Source of the DNA: Niastella sp. OAS944
Lineage (GTDB): Bacteria; Bacteroidota; Bacteroidia; Chitinophagales; Chitinophagaceae
Reading direction: 5' to 3'
NCBI GenBank assembly: GCA_024809215.1
Contig: JANUBW010000001.1
Coordinates: 2,026,841-2,090,840 of the forward strand
DNA: 64,000 nucleotides
The notes below the pieces were generated by a model. It had not been told where the DNA came from. It was given only the letters and a program-made list of their open reading frames with translations, and did no database searches. The stretch's first letter is position 1; each line of letters starts with the position of its first letter. Shown piece by piece: positions 1 to 6,933 of the stretch. The translations under genes and the position numbers were made by a program.

Positions 1-355
1 CAATTTTATTGATAACAGAAACCAGTACTACATCTTTTTCAAGCCCGGCGTGGGCTTTTAAATTGGGTGGTATCAGCATGCGCCCCGCAGAATCTAATTC
101 ACTAAGCGATGCCCCCATTGTGAAATATCTTAAGAACTCCCTATTTTCGGCCTTGTATTCGCTAACTTTACTTAGTTCGGCAAGTATAGGATCCCAATTT
201 TTTTTAGGATATAAAGTCAAACATTTTTCAAAACCACGAGCTATGACAAACTGGTCACCCGCATCCTCCGGCAGTTGTTTTTTGATTCCCGCTGGTAGGA
301 GAAAACGACCCTTAGCGTCTAAAGTAACCTCGTATTCTCCGAGAAATTGTATCAT
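1..355 (-). CDS. mraZ: Transcriptional regulator MraZ, 5' part (truncated by window edge)
   Basis: MraZ is a DNA-binding AbrB-like protein made as the first gene of the division and cell-wall (dcw) cluster, which it regulates. The minus-strand frame starts at an ATG at 355-353 and stays open to base 2, about 118 codons. The N-terminus MIQFLGEYEVTLDAKGRFLLP and the later stretch DSAGRMLIPPNLKAHA are the two SpoVT/AbrB-like half repeats with the family DxKGR and DxxGR signatures. About 30 C-terminal residues are missing beyond the left edge; the family is usually near 150 residues. The rest of the dcw cluster should lie to the left. A three-copy MraZ operator sits 35-60 bp upstream, as expected for autoregulation. 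Identification is firm; only the C-terminus is unseen. Confidence 0.93.
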   Translation of the reverse strand, partial: MIQFLGEYEVTLDAKGRFLLPAGIKKQLPEDAGDQFVIARGFEKCLTLYPKKNWDPILAELSKVSEYKAENREFLRYFTMGASLSELDSAGRMLIPPNLKAHAGLEKDVVLVSVINKI

Positions 356-389
356 TTACAATGAGTTGCACCCGTTTGACTAATACCTA

Positions 390-415
390 CACAAAATAAC
401 ACTTTTTCCCACTTT
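390..415 (-). promoter_or_regulatory. MraZ operator, three 10-bp-spaced boxes
   Basis: Reading the minus strand, AAAGTG lies at 415-410, AAAGTG at 405-400 and TTTGTG at 395-390, each exactly 10 bp apart. MraZ proteins are known to bind direct repeats of AAAGTG(G/T) with a 10-bp period in front of their own operon. The array ends 35 bp before the mraZ start codon, so autoregulation of the dcw operon is the natural reading. Confidence 0.75.
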
Positions 416-440
416 CTAACCTGAATTTGGAAAGAATATT

Positions 441-573
441 TTTTCCACAAGGATTATTATTTGTATACTGGTGGTCCACAACGGTTTCCAGCGGTTTTCT
501 ACCTTCTTTTCTATCAAAGGATGTGCACAACTATGTGAATTAATGTGAATAACTGTGCGTAAGCTGTGAATTA
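441..573. promoter_or_regulatory. Cluster of DnaA-box-like 9-mers
   Basis: TTTTCCACA (441-449) on the plus strand is followed by a run in the other orientation: TGTGCACAA (522), TGTGAATTA (534), TGTGAATAA (544), TGTGCGTAA (554) and TGTGAATTA (565). The last four are 10-11 bp apart, one helical turn. TTTTCCACA and TTATTCACA (the complement of 544-552) each differ from the canonical TTATCCACA by one base; the others differ by two or more. The genes on either side (mraZ leftward, queA rightward) diverge. It may be a DnaA-binding region or origin-like element; no dnaA gene is in view. Confidence 0.35.
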
Positions 574-660
574 GCCGGCTAAGTGTTATTTCTATCTTCA
601 TTTAAGTTCAAATACTTATCAAAAACGCCCTGTTTAGTCATCAAAACAGCCCATTTTGCC

Positions 661-927
661 GGTGGGAGAAAAGGGAAATGTCATTTTCGGAGCTTAGAAC
701 CGGTGGGAAAAAATGTCAAAACCATACTCAAAAATAGCCCTGGTGGGAGAAAATGAAGGAAGAAGTTTACTGTTTATGGTTCGGCGTTCACAGTTTATGT
801 CTTTTAAAGGTCAACTCCGGTTTTTAGGGTGGGGCTTTTGCGACTAAACAGCCCGGTGGGAAAAAATGTAAGTCACGTGGCAAAGTAGTATGCTTGGTTT
901 TTAAAAATTGGTGGTAGAAAGTGGGGG
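661..927 (+). repeat. Dispersed GTGGGARAAAATG-like repeats upstream of mraZ
   Basis: GGTGGGAGAAAAGGG (661), GGTGGGAAAAAATG (702), GGTGGGAGAAAAT (742), GGTGGGAAAAAATG (855) and GGTGGTAGAAAGTGGGG (910) all face right. The core resembles the GTGGGAAAAAGTG of the mraZ operator at 390-415, which faces left. Related phrases such as TCAAAACAGCCC (641) and TCAAAAATAGCCC (728) recur between them. These may be extra MraZ sites or decayed copies; the function is unknown. Confidence 0.5.
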
Positions 928-1010
928 AAGTCTTCATACCATTCATCCCTGACCCACTAACAGAATATGCTTTTCAGCCAAACGAGTAATTCCTTTCGTG
1001 ACTAAAAATA

Positions 1011-1033
1011 AAAAAGCCTCCCGGAGGGGAGGC
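1011..1033 (-). terminator. GC hairpin followed by U-run on the minus strand
   Basis: GCCTCCC (1016-1022) pairs perfectly with GGGAGGC (1027-1033) around a GGAG loop. On the minus strand it is followed by a run of T (complement of 1011-1015 and further A/T bases). No annotated minus-strand gene lies just upstream; the nearest is the histidine kinase ending at 2661. The hairpin may therefore end a short unannotated transcript that starts around 1085. On the plus strand it is followed after 39 nt by an ATG opening a 9-codon frame (1073-1099). Confidence 0.5.
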
Positions 1034-1279
1034 TGCACTAATCAAATACCATTAACCATTAAACCTTATCCTATGCCACCAAGTTACGGAATAAATTAAT
1101 ACACGTCAATATTTTATTTAAATAAATTAAAAACTAAATCCATGTCAACTTTTTGCTAATTGTTGAAAACTAATAGCGGTATTTTTTAGTCACAACATGA
1201 CCCGATACAGGTAAAAAAGGACCCGCCCCCACTCAGTTTCAGTCCCCTTTGCGTGTATTTGCAGCTTACCGATCATCAC

Positions 1280-1420
1280 AGTCAATGGGTAATTGGCAAT
1301 GGGCAAAAGGCAAGGATTGCCGATATTCGGTCGTCCCTTTTAATCGCGAATCTCCTTTTGCCTATCGTCAATTGCCTATTGCTTATTGCCCGTTGCCTAT
1401 TGTCTATTGCCAATTGATTC
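1280..1420. repeat. TTGCCTATTG word repeat
   Basis: The spacer contains AATTGGCAATGGGCAAAAGG and then many copies of TTGCCTATTG-like words (TTGCCTATTG, CTTATTGCCCG, TTGCCTATTGTC, TATTGCCAATTG). The same vocabulary recurs at about 4,890-5,035 and 31,043-31,090. The repeat runs directly into the queA promoter and contributes its TTG element. Confidence 0.65.
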
Positions 1421-1431
1421 CCTTACCTTTG
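1400..1431 (+). promoter_or_regulatory. Candidate queA promoter (Bacteroidota type)
   Basis: TACCTTTG at 1424-1431 matches the Bacteroidota -7 consensus TAnnTTTG. A TTG at 1400-1402, inside the word repeat, is 21 bp upstream, near the expected -33 spacing. queA starts 38 bp downstream. Confidence 0.5.
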
Positions 1432-1468
1432 CCTCTCATCAAAACCGCGGCAGTTTGCCGCATACAAG

Positions 1469-2698
1469 ATGCATCCAAAAGAACTATCCGTTCACGATTT
1501 TACCTATGAGCTGCCGGAACAAAAAATTGCCCGGTACCCGCTCCCCGAAAGAGACAGCTCCCGTTTACTTCTTTACAAAAACGGAGCAATTTCAGAAGAT
1601 ATTTACCGCAACATCGCCCGGCACTTATCATCCGACTCTCTTCTCATCTTTAATAACACCAAAGTAGTGGCCGCCCGCCTGCTGTTTCAAAAACCAACCG
1701 GAGCAGTAGTGGAAATTTTTTGTCTGGAACCGCCGCCCCAATATGCCGACATGACCTCGGCCATGACGCAGCAGGGCAAGGTTACCTGGATCTGCCTTAT
1801 CGGCGGCGCCTCAAAATGGAAACCCGGTCAAATTCTTGAAAAACGAATGGACTGGAATGGCCAGGAAGTTATTCTGCAGGCCCGGTACCTGGGTAAAGAA
1901 AAAGACAGCTTTGCCATTGAGCTTTCGTGGACGCCCGCTTCGCTCACTTTTGCAGAAGTGTTGCATGTAGCAGGTAATATTCCACTTCCTCCATATATAA
2001 AACGTACGGTTGAACAAACCGATAGCGACCGGTACCAAACCATTTATGCCAATACCGAAGGATCGGTAGCCGCTCCAACAGCAGGTTTGCATTTTACCAA
2101 TGCAGTTTTTGAACAGTTTAGTCAAAAACAAATACACCGTGAGTACGTTACCCTGCATGTGGGCGCCGGTACTTTTAAACCGGTGAAAAGTGATACTATG
2201 AGCGGGCATCCCATGCACGCCGAGTTCATCGATGTTACTATTGATACTATTACATGTATACTTCAATACCTCAGTAAACAAATTACCGTGGTGGGCACCA
2301 CTTCATTAAGAACGGTGGAAAGCCTTTACTGGCTTGGGGTGAAAGCTACGCATGAACCTGATTGCCCACTCGAAGAATTGGTAGTACATCAGTGGTACCC
2401 ATATGAGCAAAATGGTGCTCCGGTACCAGCGAAAACGGCCCTTGAAAATTTAATAAGTTATTTGCAAAAGCGGGGGCTCAATCGCATTATTACCAAAACA
2501 TCGCTATTGATAGCACCGGGTTATACCTTCCAAATTCCCAATGCACTGGTAACAAATTTTCACCAGCCGCAATCAACGCTGCTTTTATTGGTAGCTGCAT
2601 TTGTTGGTAGCGACTGGCGAAAAATTTATACGTATGCGTTAGAAAATGAGTTTCGCTTTCTTAGCTATGGCGATGGCTGCCTGTTATTTCGGCATTAA
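1469..2698 (+). CDS. queA: S-adenosylmethionine:tRNA ribosyltransferase-isomerase
   Basis: QueA transfers and isomerises the ribosyl part of S-adenosylmethionine onto 7-aminomethyl-deazaguanine in tRNA, giving epoxyqueuosine, the penultimate step of queuosine synthesis in the cytoplasm. The product of 409 residues shows the family motifs PEQKIARYPLPERDSSRLL near the N-terminus, LLIFNNTKVVAARL, the central AAPTAGLHFT, VTLHVGAGTFKPV and the C-terminal TNFHQPQSTLLLLVAAF. It is longer than the 356-residue E. coli enzyme, because of an insertion after ARL that is usual in Bacteroidota. The ATG start gives the typical MHPKELSVHDFTYELP beginning. The stop codon overlaps by 38 bp the end of the convergent histidine kinase gene, so there is no room for a separate terminator. 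Confidence 0.95.
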   Translation: MHPKELSVHDFTYELPEQKIARYPLPERDSSRLLLYKNGAISEDIYRNIARHLSSDSLLIFNNTKVVAARLLFQKPTGAVVEIFCLEPPPQYADMTSAMTQQGKVTWICLIGGASKWKPGQILEKRMDWNGQEVILQARYLGKEKDSFAIELSWTPASLTFAEVLHVAGNIPLPPYIKRTVEQTDSDRYQTIYANTEGSVAAPTAGLHFTNAVFEQFSQKQIHREYVTLHVGAGTFKPVKSDTMSGHPMHAEFIDVTIDTITCILQYLSKQITVVGTTSLRTVESLYWLGVKATHEPDCPLEELVVHQWYPYEQNGAPVPAKTALENLISYLQKRGLNRIITKTSLLIAPGYTFQIPNALVTNFHQPQSTLLLLVAAFVGSDWRKIYTYALENEFRFLSYGDGCLLFRH

Positions 2699-4085
2699 CC
2701 TGTTCTTTCGCTAATGGAATTTCGAGTGTGAAGGCCGATCCTTTGCCCAGTACGCTATCAACCTTGATCTTGCCATCATGGGCATCGACAACGGTCTTCA
2801 CATAACTTAAGCCTAAACCAAACCCTTTTACATTGTGGATATTACCCGTATGGGCGCGATAGAACTTTTCGAAGATACGGCGAACCGTTTCCTTGCTCAT
2901 ACCAATACCATTATCTTCAATACGTATGCCTATAGCTTTATTGGTATTATAAGTAGCGATTTTAATCAACAGGTTCTCTTTTGAATATTTAACCGCATTG
3001 TCAACCAGGTTCGATATCAGGTTGCGGAAGTGTACCTGGTCGGCCTCAACAAAATCAAACCTGGCATCGAGACTTAATTCTGCATGGGCGCCTTTTTCAT
3101 CAAGCACCAGAATGTAATTATCCATGATGTCATGAATAAGATCGTGAACATGTAATGGCACCTTGTTAAGGGTAATTTCCTGACGGTCCATTACGGCAGC
3201 CTGCAGAATGGTTTCCACATGCTTGTTCATTCGTTTGTTCTCTTCTTTAATAATACTGCTGAAGTAGTTCATCTTTTCACGGTCCTGCGCCACTTTTTCA
3301 TTACGCAAAGCATCTACTGCCAGCGAAATGGTGGCCAATGGCGTTTTGAACTCGTGCGTCATATTATTAATGAAGTCGTTCTTTATTTCGCTCAGCTTTT
3401 TCTGGCGTAACAAGGCGTTCACCGTAATATAAAAAGCAGTGATGATCATAAGGGTGAAGAAGATGGCGCCCACGATCATCCAGCGCATTTCACTAAGTAC
3501 GATCTTTTTAACATTGGGTACAACCACCGTCATAGTTTCTTCCGGCACCATGTTCTCGAGGTCGCTGCCACTGGGGGGTTGAAAAAGGTAGTACAATACC
3601 AGGTTACGATCGCTGGCCGTATCTTCTACCTGGTTAAGATAGGCTCTTGATTTTATTTCGTACGAAAGCAGGCTCACGTTGGAGGTGATAGCAAATTCAA
3701 ACTTCACATCTTTGAGGTTTTGGGCCGCAAAAGCTTTTTGTAGTTTTTCAGCTACTTCCTGCTCGGTAAATTTTTGTGCAATGGTAGGCGGCTTCATGTA
3801 TTCCATCTTGAATTGCTCTGAAGGCCACGAAAAATCGGGACGCGAACGCGAACTCCTTAAAGAAGGCATGGAACCCTTTTGGTCCATCAGGCTCATACCT
3901 ACTTCATTGATACCGCGAATGAGTTTGTATTTAAACTCTTCATGTTTGTCTACCAGCATGGTACGCAACCAGCTGTACTGTACATATATGGTCCCTATCA
4001 GCGATAAGCTGATCAGCACAATAATAACAGGAAAAATTTTCCTTAATTGCAAATTATATGGTTTTAATATCGCCGCTGTTGTCAT
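2661..4085 (-). CDS. Membrane sensor histidine kinase
   Basis: This 474-residue protein has one transmembrane segment at about 17-37, a periplasmic sensor region of roughly 160 residues with no recognisable domain, a second membrane segment at about 202-226, then HisKA and HATPase modules. The H-box is FINNMTHEFKTPLATIS, the N-box LISNLVDNAVKYSKEN, with IEDNGIGM (G1), FEKFYRAHTG (F) and GFGLGLSYVK (G2). It should autophosphorylate the H-box histidine and pass the phosphate to a response regulator, which is not adjacent here, so it is an orphan within this window. There is no HAMP domain. Its 3' end overlaps the end of queA on the other strand. The signal it senses cannot be inferred. Confidence 0.9.
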   Translation of the reverse strand: MTTAAILKPYNLQLRKIFPVIIVLISLSLIGTIYVQYSWLRTMLVDKHEEFKYKLIRGINEVGMSLMDQKGSMPSLRSSRSRPDFSWPSEQFKMEYMKPPTIAQKFTEQEVAEKLQKAFAAQNLKDVKFEFAITSNVSLLSYEIKSRAYLNQVEDTASDRNLVLYYLFQPPSGSDLENMVPEETMTVVVPNVKKIVLSEMRWMIVGAIFFTLMIITAFYITVNALLRQKKLSEIKNDFINNMTHEFKTPLATISLAVDALRNEKVAQDREKMNYFSSIIKEENKRMNKHVETILQAAVMDRQEITLNKVPLHVHDLIHDIMDNYILVLDEKGAHAELSLDARFDFVEADQVHFRNLISNLVDNAVKYSKENLLIKIATYNTNKAIGIRIEDNGIGMSKETVRRIFEKFYRAHTGNIHNVKGFGLGLSYVKTVVDAHDGKIKVDSVLGKGSAFTLEIPLAKEQVNAEITGSHRHS

Positions 4086-4346
4086 TATCTACCGGTTACC
4101 TTTTACTTCAATACTTCCTCCTGTTACATGGGAAAAGAACAACATCCCATAGCAGATAATTTTAACCGGCAAATTTAATAAACGAATTTAGGTTGCCCTA
4201 TGGCACAAGAATCGTATACTATGGTTTAACTTAGTTTTACCAAGTTAGCCCGTTAAATTGAGGCACTAACTTAGAAAAGTTTTATTGAATCGCTAAAATT
4301 TTTGAACAATCATTTTAGATAGCCGTTTTAAGTGCTAATTTAGGAT

Positions 4347-4898
4347 ATGGTAAACCCAGGACCAGGCATATTACTCATTGCGGAACCTTTTTTAAAGGAC
4401 CCGAATTTTAGCCGAACAGTAGTGTTTTTGTGCGATCACCAGGAAGAGGGCAGCTTTGGTTTTGTAATAAACCGGGTTTTTGGCCACACCCTCAATGAAC
4501 TGATGAACGACCTCGACGAGCTTAAACTTCCTGTTTTTTATGGCGGGCCGGTTCAAATGGATACCATTCATTTCCTGCATCAATACCCCGACCTTATACC
4601 TGGCAGCTTTGAAGTGCTGGATGGTATATACTGGGGCGGCGATTTTGAAACAGCCATTACCCTCATTAAAGCCGGCTCCATAGATACTACAAAGATCCGG
4701 TTTTTCATTGGTTACAGTGGCTGGGGCAGCGGCCAGCTTAATGATGAATTGAAAGAAAAATCATGGCTTACCGCCCAGGCAACCCGCAAACTGGTATTTC
4801 ACCGCAAGGCCGATGAAATATGGAAAGAATCGCTCAAACACCTTGGCGGCGATTATGAAATGATGGCCAATTTCCCCGTTGATCCACAACTCAATTAG
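4347..4898 (+). CDS. yqgE: YqgE/AlgH family protein (UPF0301)
   Basis: The 183-residue product matches the YqgE/AlgH family: PGPGILLIAEPFLKDPNFSR at the start, TVVFLCDHQEEGSFGFVINR, YGGPVQMDTIHFLHQYP, and FIGYSGWGSGQLNDELKEKS. The family is a widespread compact fold with no settled biochemical function; AlgH is linked to alginate regulation in Pseudomonas. Length is normal for the family (about 185). It stands alone: the histidine kinase diverges upstream and the beta-barrel gene converges downstream across a word-repeat spacer. The ATG start is followed immediately by the conserved GPGILLIA segment. Confidence 0.9.
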   Translation: MVNPGPGILLIAEPFLKDPNFSRTVVFLCDHQEEGSFGFVINRVFGHTLNELMNDLDELKLPVFYGGPVQMDTIHFLHQYPDLIPGSFEVLDGIYWGGDFETAITLIKAGSIDTTKIRFFIGYSGWGSGQLNDELKEKSWLTAQATRKLVFHRKADEIWKESLKHLGGDYEMMANFPVDPQLN

Positions 4899-5035
4899 CA
4901 ATTGGCAATAGACAACTGACATGGGAGCACTCTGTTTGAGCCCTCCACCAACTCCTCAACATCGTTAACTTTCAATTGAAAAGAATAGGCAACAAGCAAA
5001 ATTTGCCCATTGCCTATTGTCCATTGCCTATTAAT
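4892..5035. repeat. TTGCCTATTG/CAATAGGCAA word repeat between convergent genes
   Basis: AATTGGCAATAGACAACTG (about 4903) and TTGCCCATTGCCTATTG (about 5005), followed by TCCATTGCCTATT, are near-complementary, so a transcript crossing the spacer from either side could fold. The spacer separates the convergent yqgE and beta-barrel genes. It belongs to the same word family as 1,280-1,420 and 31,043-31,090. Confidence 0.55.
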
Positions 5036-5063
5036 ATCTCTGCTATATTGATGAAGCCCCCAC

Positions 5064-5699
5064 TTATCGTAAAGGAAACTTCACACCCAATCCCGCTCCC
5101 CAGTTGTTCAAATTATCAACCCCACTCACATTGTATGGCATATAGTTATAGGCGCCAAATACATGTATGCCCGCCGGGCCTTCTTTCCTGAATGGAATAA
5201 ATAAACCCGCCTCGGGCCGGGCAGCAAATTTAAAACTACTCTTGCTGTTGTCAAATTCACCCAGCCATTGCTCATACACTATCATGTTTCCGCCCAAACC
5301 TACGCCCACATAGGGTTGAACCGTTTTGCCCGGCAAAAATCGGTACTGCACCTGGGCCAGCAACGGAATGGTTTGTATTGAATTCGTTAACACGGCCGAT
5401 ACCTCCCCTCCTTCTTCCAGCTTATACACGGCGCGGGGATATTTTTGGTAGAAATCCTGAAAACCAAAACCCAACCCTACCGACCAGTTACTGGTAACAT
5501 TGTACATCAGGTTGGCCGTCCACCCGCGGCTTGAAGTTTTATCAACCACATCGGTTTTAAACGAACCCGATGGTATACCTACGGCATAGTTCAGGTCAAG
5601 TTGTAAGGTCCTTTCCTGCGCATTGGCGCCAAACGGTACAGCTGTTAAAAGCAACATACTCACTATCAATAACATGCCTATACTCAACTGCGTTTTCAT
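5064..5699 (-). CDS. Outer-membrane beta-barrel protein
   Basis: A 211-residue protein with a signal peptide (MKTQLSIGMLLIVSMLLL..., cleavage after GANAQ). The mature part is made of alternating strands typical of an OmpW/OmpA-like eight-stranded barrel: TLQLDLNYAVGIPSGSFK, GWTANLMYNVTSNWSVGLGF, ALLAQVQYRFL-like and VQPYVGVGLGGNMIVYEQW. It ends in GAGLGVKFPLR, a final strand without a terminal Phe. The exact family and substrate are unknown. It lies 32 bp downstream of the DUF4136 lipoprotein on the same strand and is probably cotranscribed with it. Confidence 0.75.
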   Translation of the reverse strand: MKTQLSIGMLLIVSMLLLTAVPFGANAQERTLQLDLNYAVGIPSGSFKTDVVDKTSSRGWTANLMYNVTSNWSVGLGFGFQDFYQKYPRAVYKLEEGGEVSAVLTNSIQTIPLLAQVQYRFLPGKTVQPYVGVGLGGNMIVYEQWLGEFDNSKSSFKFAARPEAGLFIPFRKEGPAGIHVFGAYNYMPYNVSGVDNLNNWGAGLGVKFPLR

Positions 5700-5731
5700 A
5701 TCTGTAAGCTTTTAATGTTCCTTAATAAAAA

Positions 5732-6373
5732 CTAGTTACTCACCTTGAAATAGGTGCTTTGATCAAAAAGCGCTTTCACGCCATTGTTACCGGCCGCCAC
5801 GCTAAACACGCCCGTACCCCGTACAAGGCCGTTCCACACACTGCTTATCTTATTGGTTTGTTTGGCATCGCGCAGGTTAAAAATGTCAATGGACATAGCC
5901 CCTTCGGTAATGGAATAGGTACCTAAGTAATAGGATGGGAAATAATACCCGTAACCGCCATACCCCCAGTAATAGGGGTCCCAGTACGAACCATAATAGG
6001 GGTCCCAATAGGAGCCATAATCAAAAACGCCGGTTGAAGTATTGTAAATACGGCTGATGTTTATGCCCAGGTCGGGGTTTTGGTCGCGGCCTACCAACGT
6101 ATAGCCACGTTGCACCATTTGGTCTTTAACGGTGTTGATGTAAGCGGCATCAACATCGGTCTTCACCTTCCCTTCTAACCGGTTGTTGTTAATAACGGCC
6201 ACCGAATCGGCTATGCTAAACGTTCGGAACGAACTGAAATTCACCGAGTCGGAATGTTTGGTAATGTAAATCTGTCCTTCGTCGCCTTCAAGGTTTTTAA
6301 CGGCATCTTTACGGCAGCTGGTAAAAGCCAGCATACCCGAGGCCACTAACACTGCAATTACTGTCTTCTTCAT
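5732..6373 (-). CDS. DUF4136 domain lipoprotein
   Basis: The 213-residue protein starts MKKTVIAVLVASGMLAFTSC, a lipoprotein signal with the lipobox cysteine at residue 20. The body fits DUF4136: FSSFRTFSIADSV near the N-terminus, VKDQMVQRGYTLVGRDQNPDLGINIS in the middle, and a C-terminal MSIDIFNLRDAKQTNKISSVWNGLVRG. Between them is a Tyr/Gly/Trp-rich linker with two copies of GSYWDPYY followed by WGYGGYGYYFP. DUF4136 proteins are membrane-anchored periplasmic proteins of unknown function. It is the first gene of a likely pair with the beta-barrel protein downstream. A perfect 16-bp palindrome lies 84 bp upstream of the start. Confidence 0.82.
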   Translation of the reverse strand: MKKTVIAVLVASGMLAFTSCRKDAVKNLEGDEGQIYITKHSDSVNFSSFRTFSIADSVAVINNNRLEGKVKTDVDAAYINTVKDQMVQRGYTLVGRDQNPDLGINISRIYNTSTGVFDYGSYWDPYYGSYWDPYYWGYGGYGYYFPSYYLGTYSITEGAMSIDIFNLRDAKQTNKISSVWNGLVRGTGVFSVAAGNNGVKALFDQSTYFKVSN

Positions 6374-6456
6374 AACTAACTGGTTTTAACATCCTGAATA
6401 TAAGTAGGGAACAAGCGCAATGCCTGAATGTTTGCAATTCGCATTCCTTAACAGGC

Positions 6457-6472
6457 TTGTAACATGTTACAA
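6457..6472. promoter_or_regulatory. Perfect 16-bp palindrome, candidate operator
   Basis: TTGTAACATGTTACAA reads identically on both strands. It lies 84 bp upstream of the DUF4136 lipoprotein start. The shape suits a dimeric helix-turn-helix regulator; which one cannot be told. Confidence 0.4.
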
Positions 6473-6540
6473 AATTTTGAATACGTCCTTAGACTGTTAC
6501 CAACAAACGGGGGTTTAATTAAAACCTCATTAATACCTCG

Positions 6541-6610
6541 TTCGCATCAAGTCCGTACCAAGTCCGTACCATCTCCGTACCAAGTCCGTGCTAAGTACGG
6601 TCTTGGTACG
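6541..6610. repeat. CCGTACCAAGT word repeat ending in a 35-nt hairpin
   Basis: CAAGTCCGTACC-type words recur at about 6549, 6560 and 6575. The last flows into a nested inverted repeat: CGTACCAAG (6576-6584) pairs with CTTGGTACG (6602-6610) and CCGT (6586-6589) with ACGG (6597-6600), around the loop GCTAAGT. There is no T-run on either side, so it is not a standard terminator. It lies between the divergent DUF4136 and recG genes. Confidence 0.6.
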
Positions 6611-6807
6611 CTGTTCGTATGCTTTTCTTACTTAGAAAAGGCGAAGGAGGTACGAACCAGGGAGCCTGTTACCCGTTACCAGGTTCCGGTTGCCGGAGCC
6701 CGATTTTAAAACCTACCTATTAAATGCTGTCAGATATATTTTGGGAAAAGGGGCGTACTGAAAAAAGAAGCAATAACGGAAACCCAGCTCTGCCGCACTA
6801 AAAGCCC

Positions 6808-6878
6808 GGAAACAGGGAACTGGTAACCGGTACCTTAACCTGCAACTTGGAACTTGAAACCTGAAACCTGTATTTTTG
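6808..6878 (+). promoter_or_regulatory. Word repeat running into a candidate recG promoter
   Basis: GGAACTTGAAACCTGAAACCTG-like words fill 6808-6870. They abut TATTTTTG (6871-6878), an exact match to the TAnnTTTG -7 element, with TTGG at 6847-6850 about 20 bp upstream. Transcription would start near 6885, only about 50 bp before the first usual start codon of recG. Confidence 0.45.
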
Positions 6879-6933
6879 CCTCATTAAAGGAACTGTAGAC
6901 ATATTAGCCAATCCCATTGAGTACCTGAAGGGT

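Noticed and set aside
9-383. Plus-strand 124-codon frame at the left edge
   Set aside because: It is the antisense of mraZ, whose protein motifs are unmistakable on the minus strand.
416-601. 61-codon minus-strand frame upstream of mraZ
   Set aside because: It runs through the DnaA-box-like cluster and the mraZ operator region, has no recognisable motif, and looks like regulatory DNA read by chance.
1249-1509. 86-codon plus-strand frame before queA
   Set aside because: It translates the TTGCCTATTG word repeat and the queA start in another frame.
6464-6709. 81-codon plus-strand frame
   Set aside because: It is made of the CCGTACCAAGT word repeat and hairpin; no protein character.
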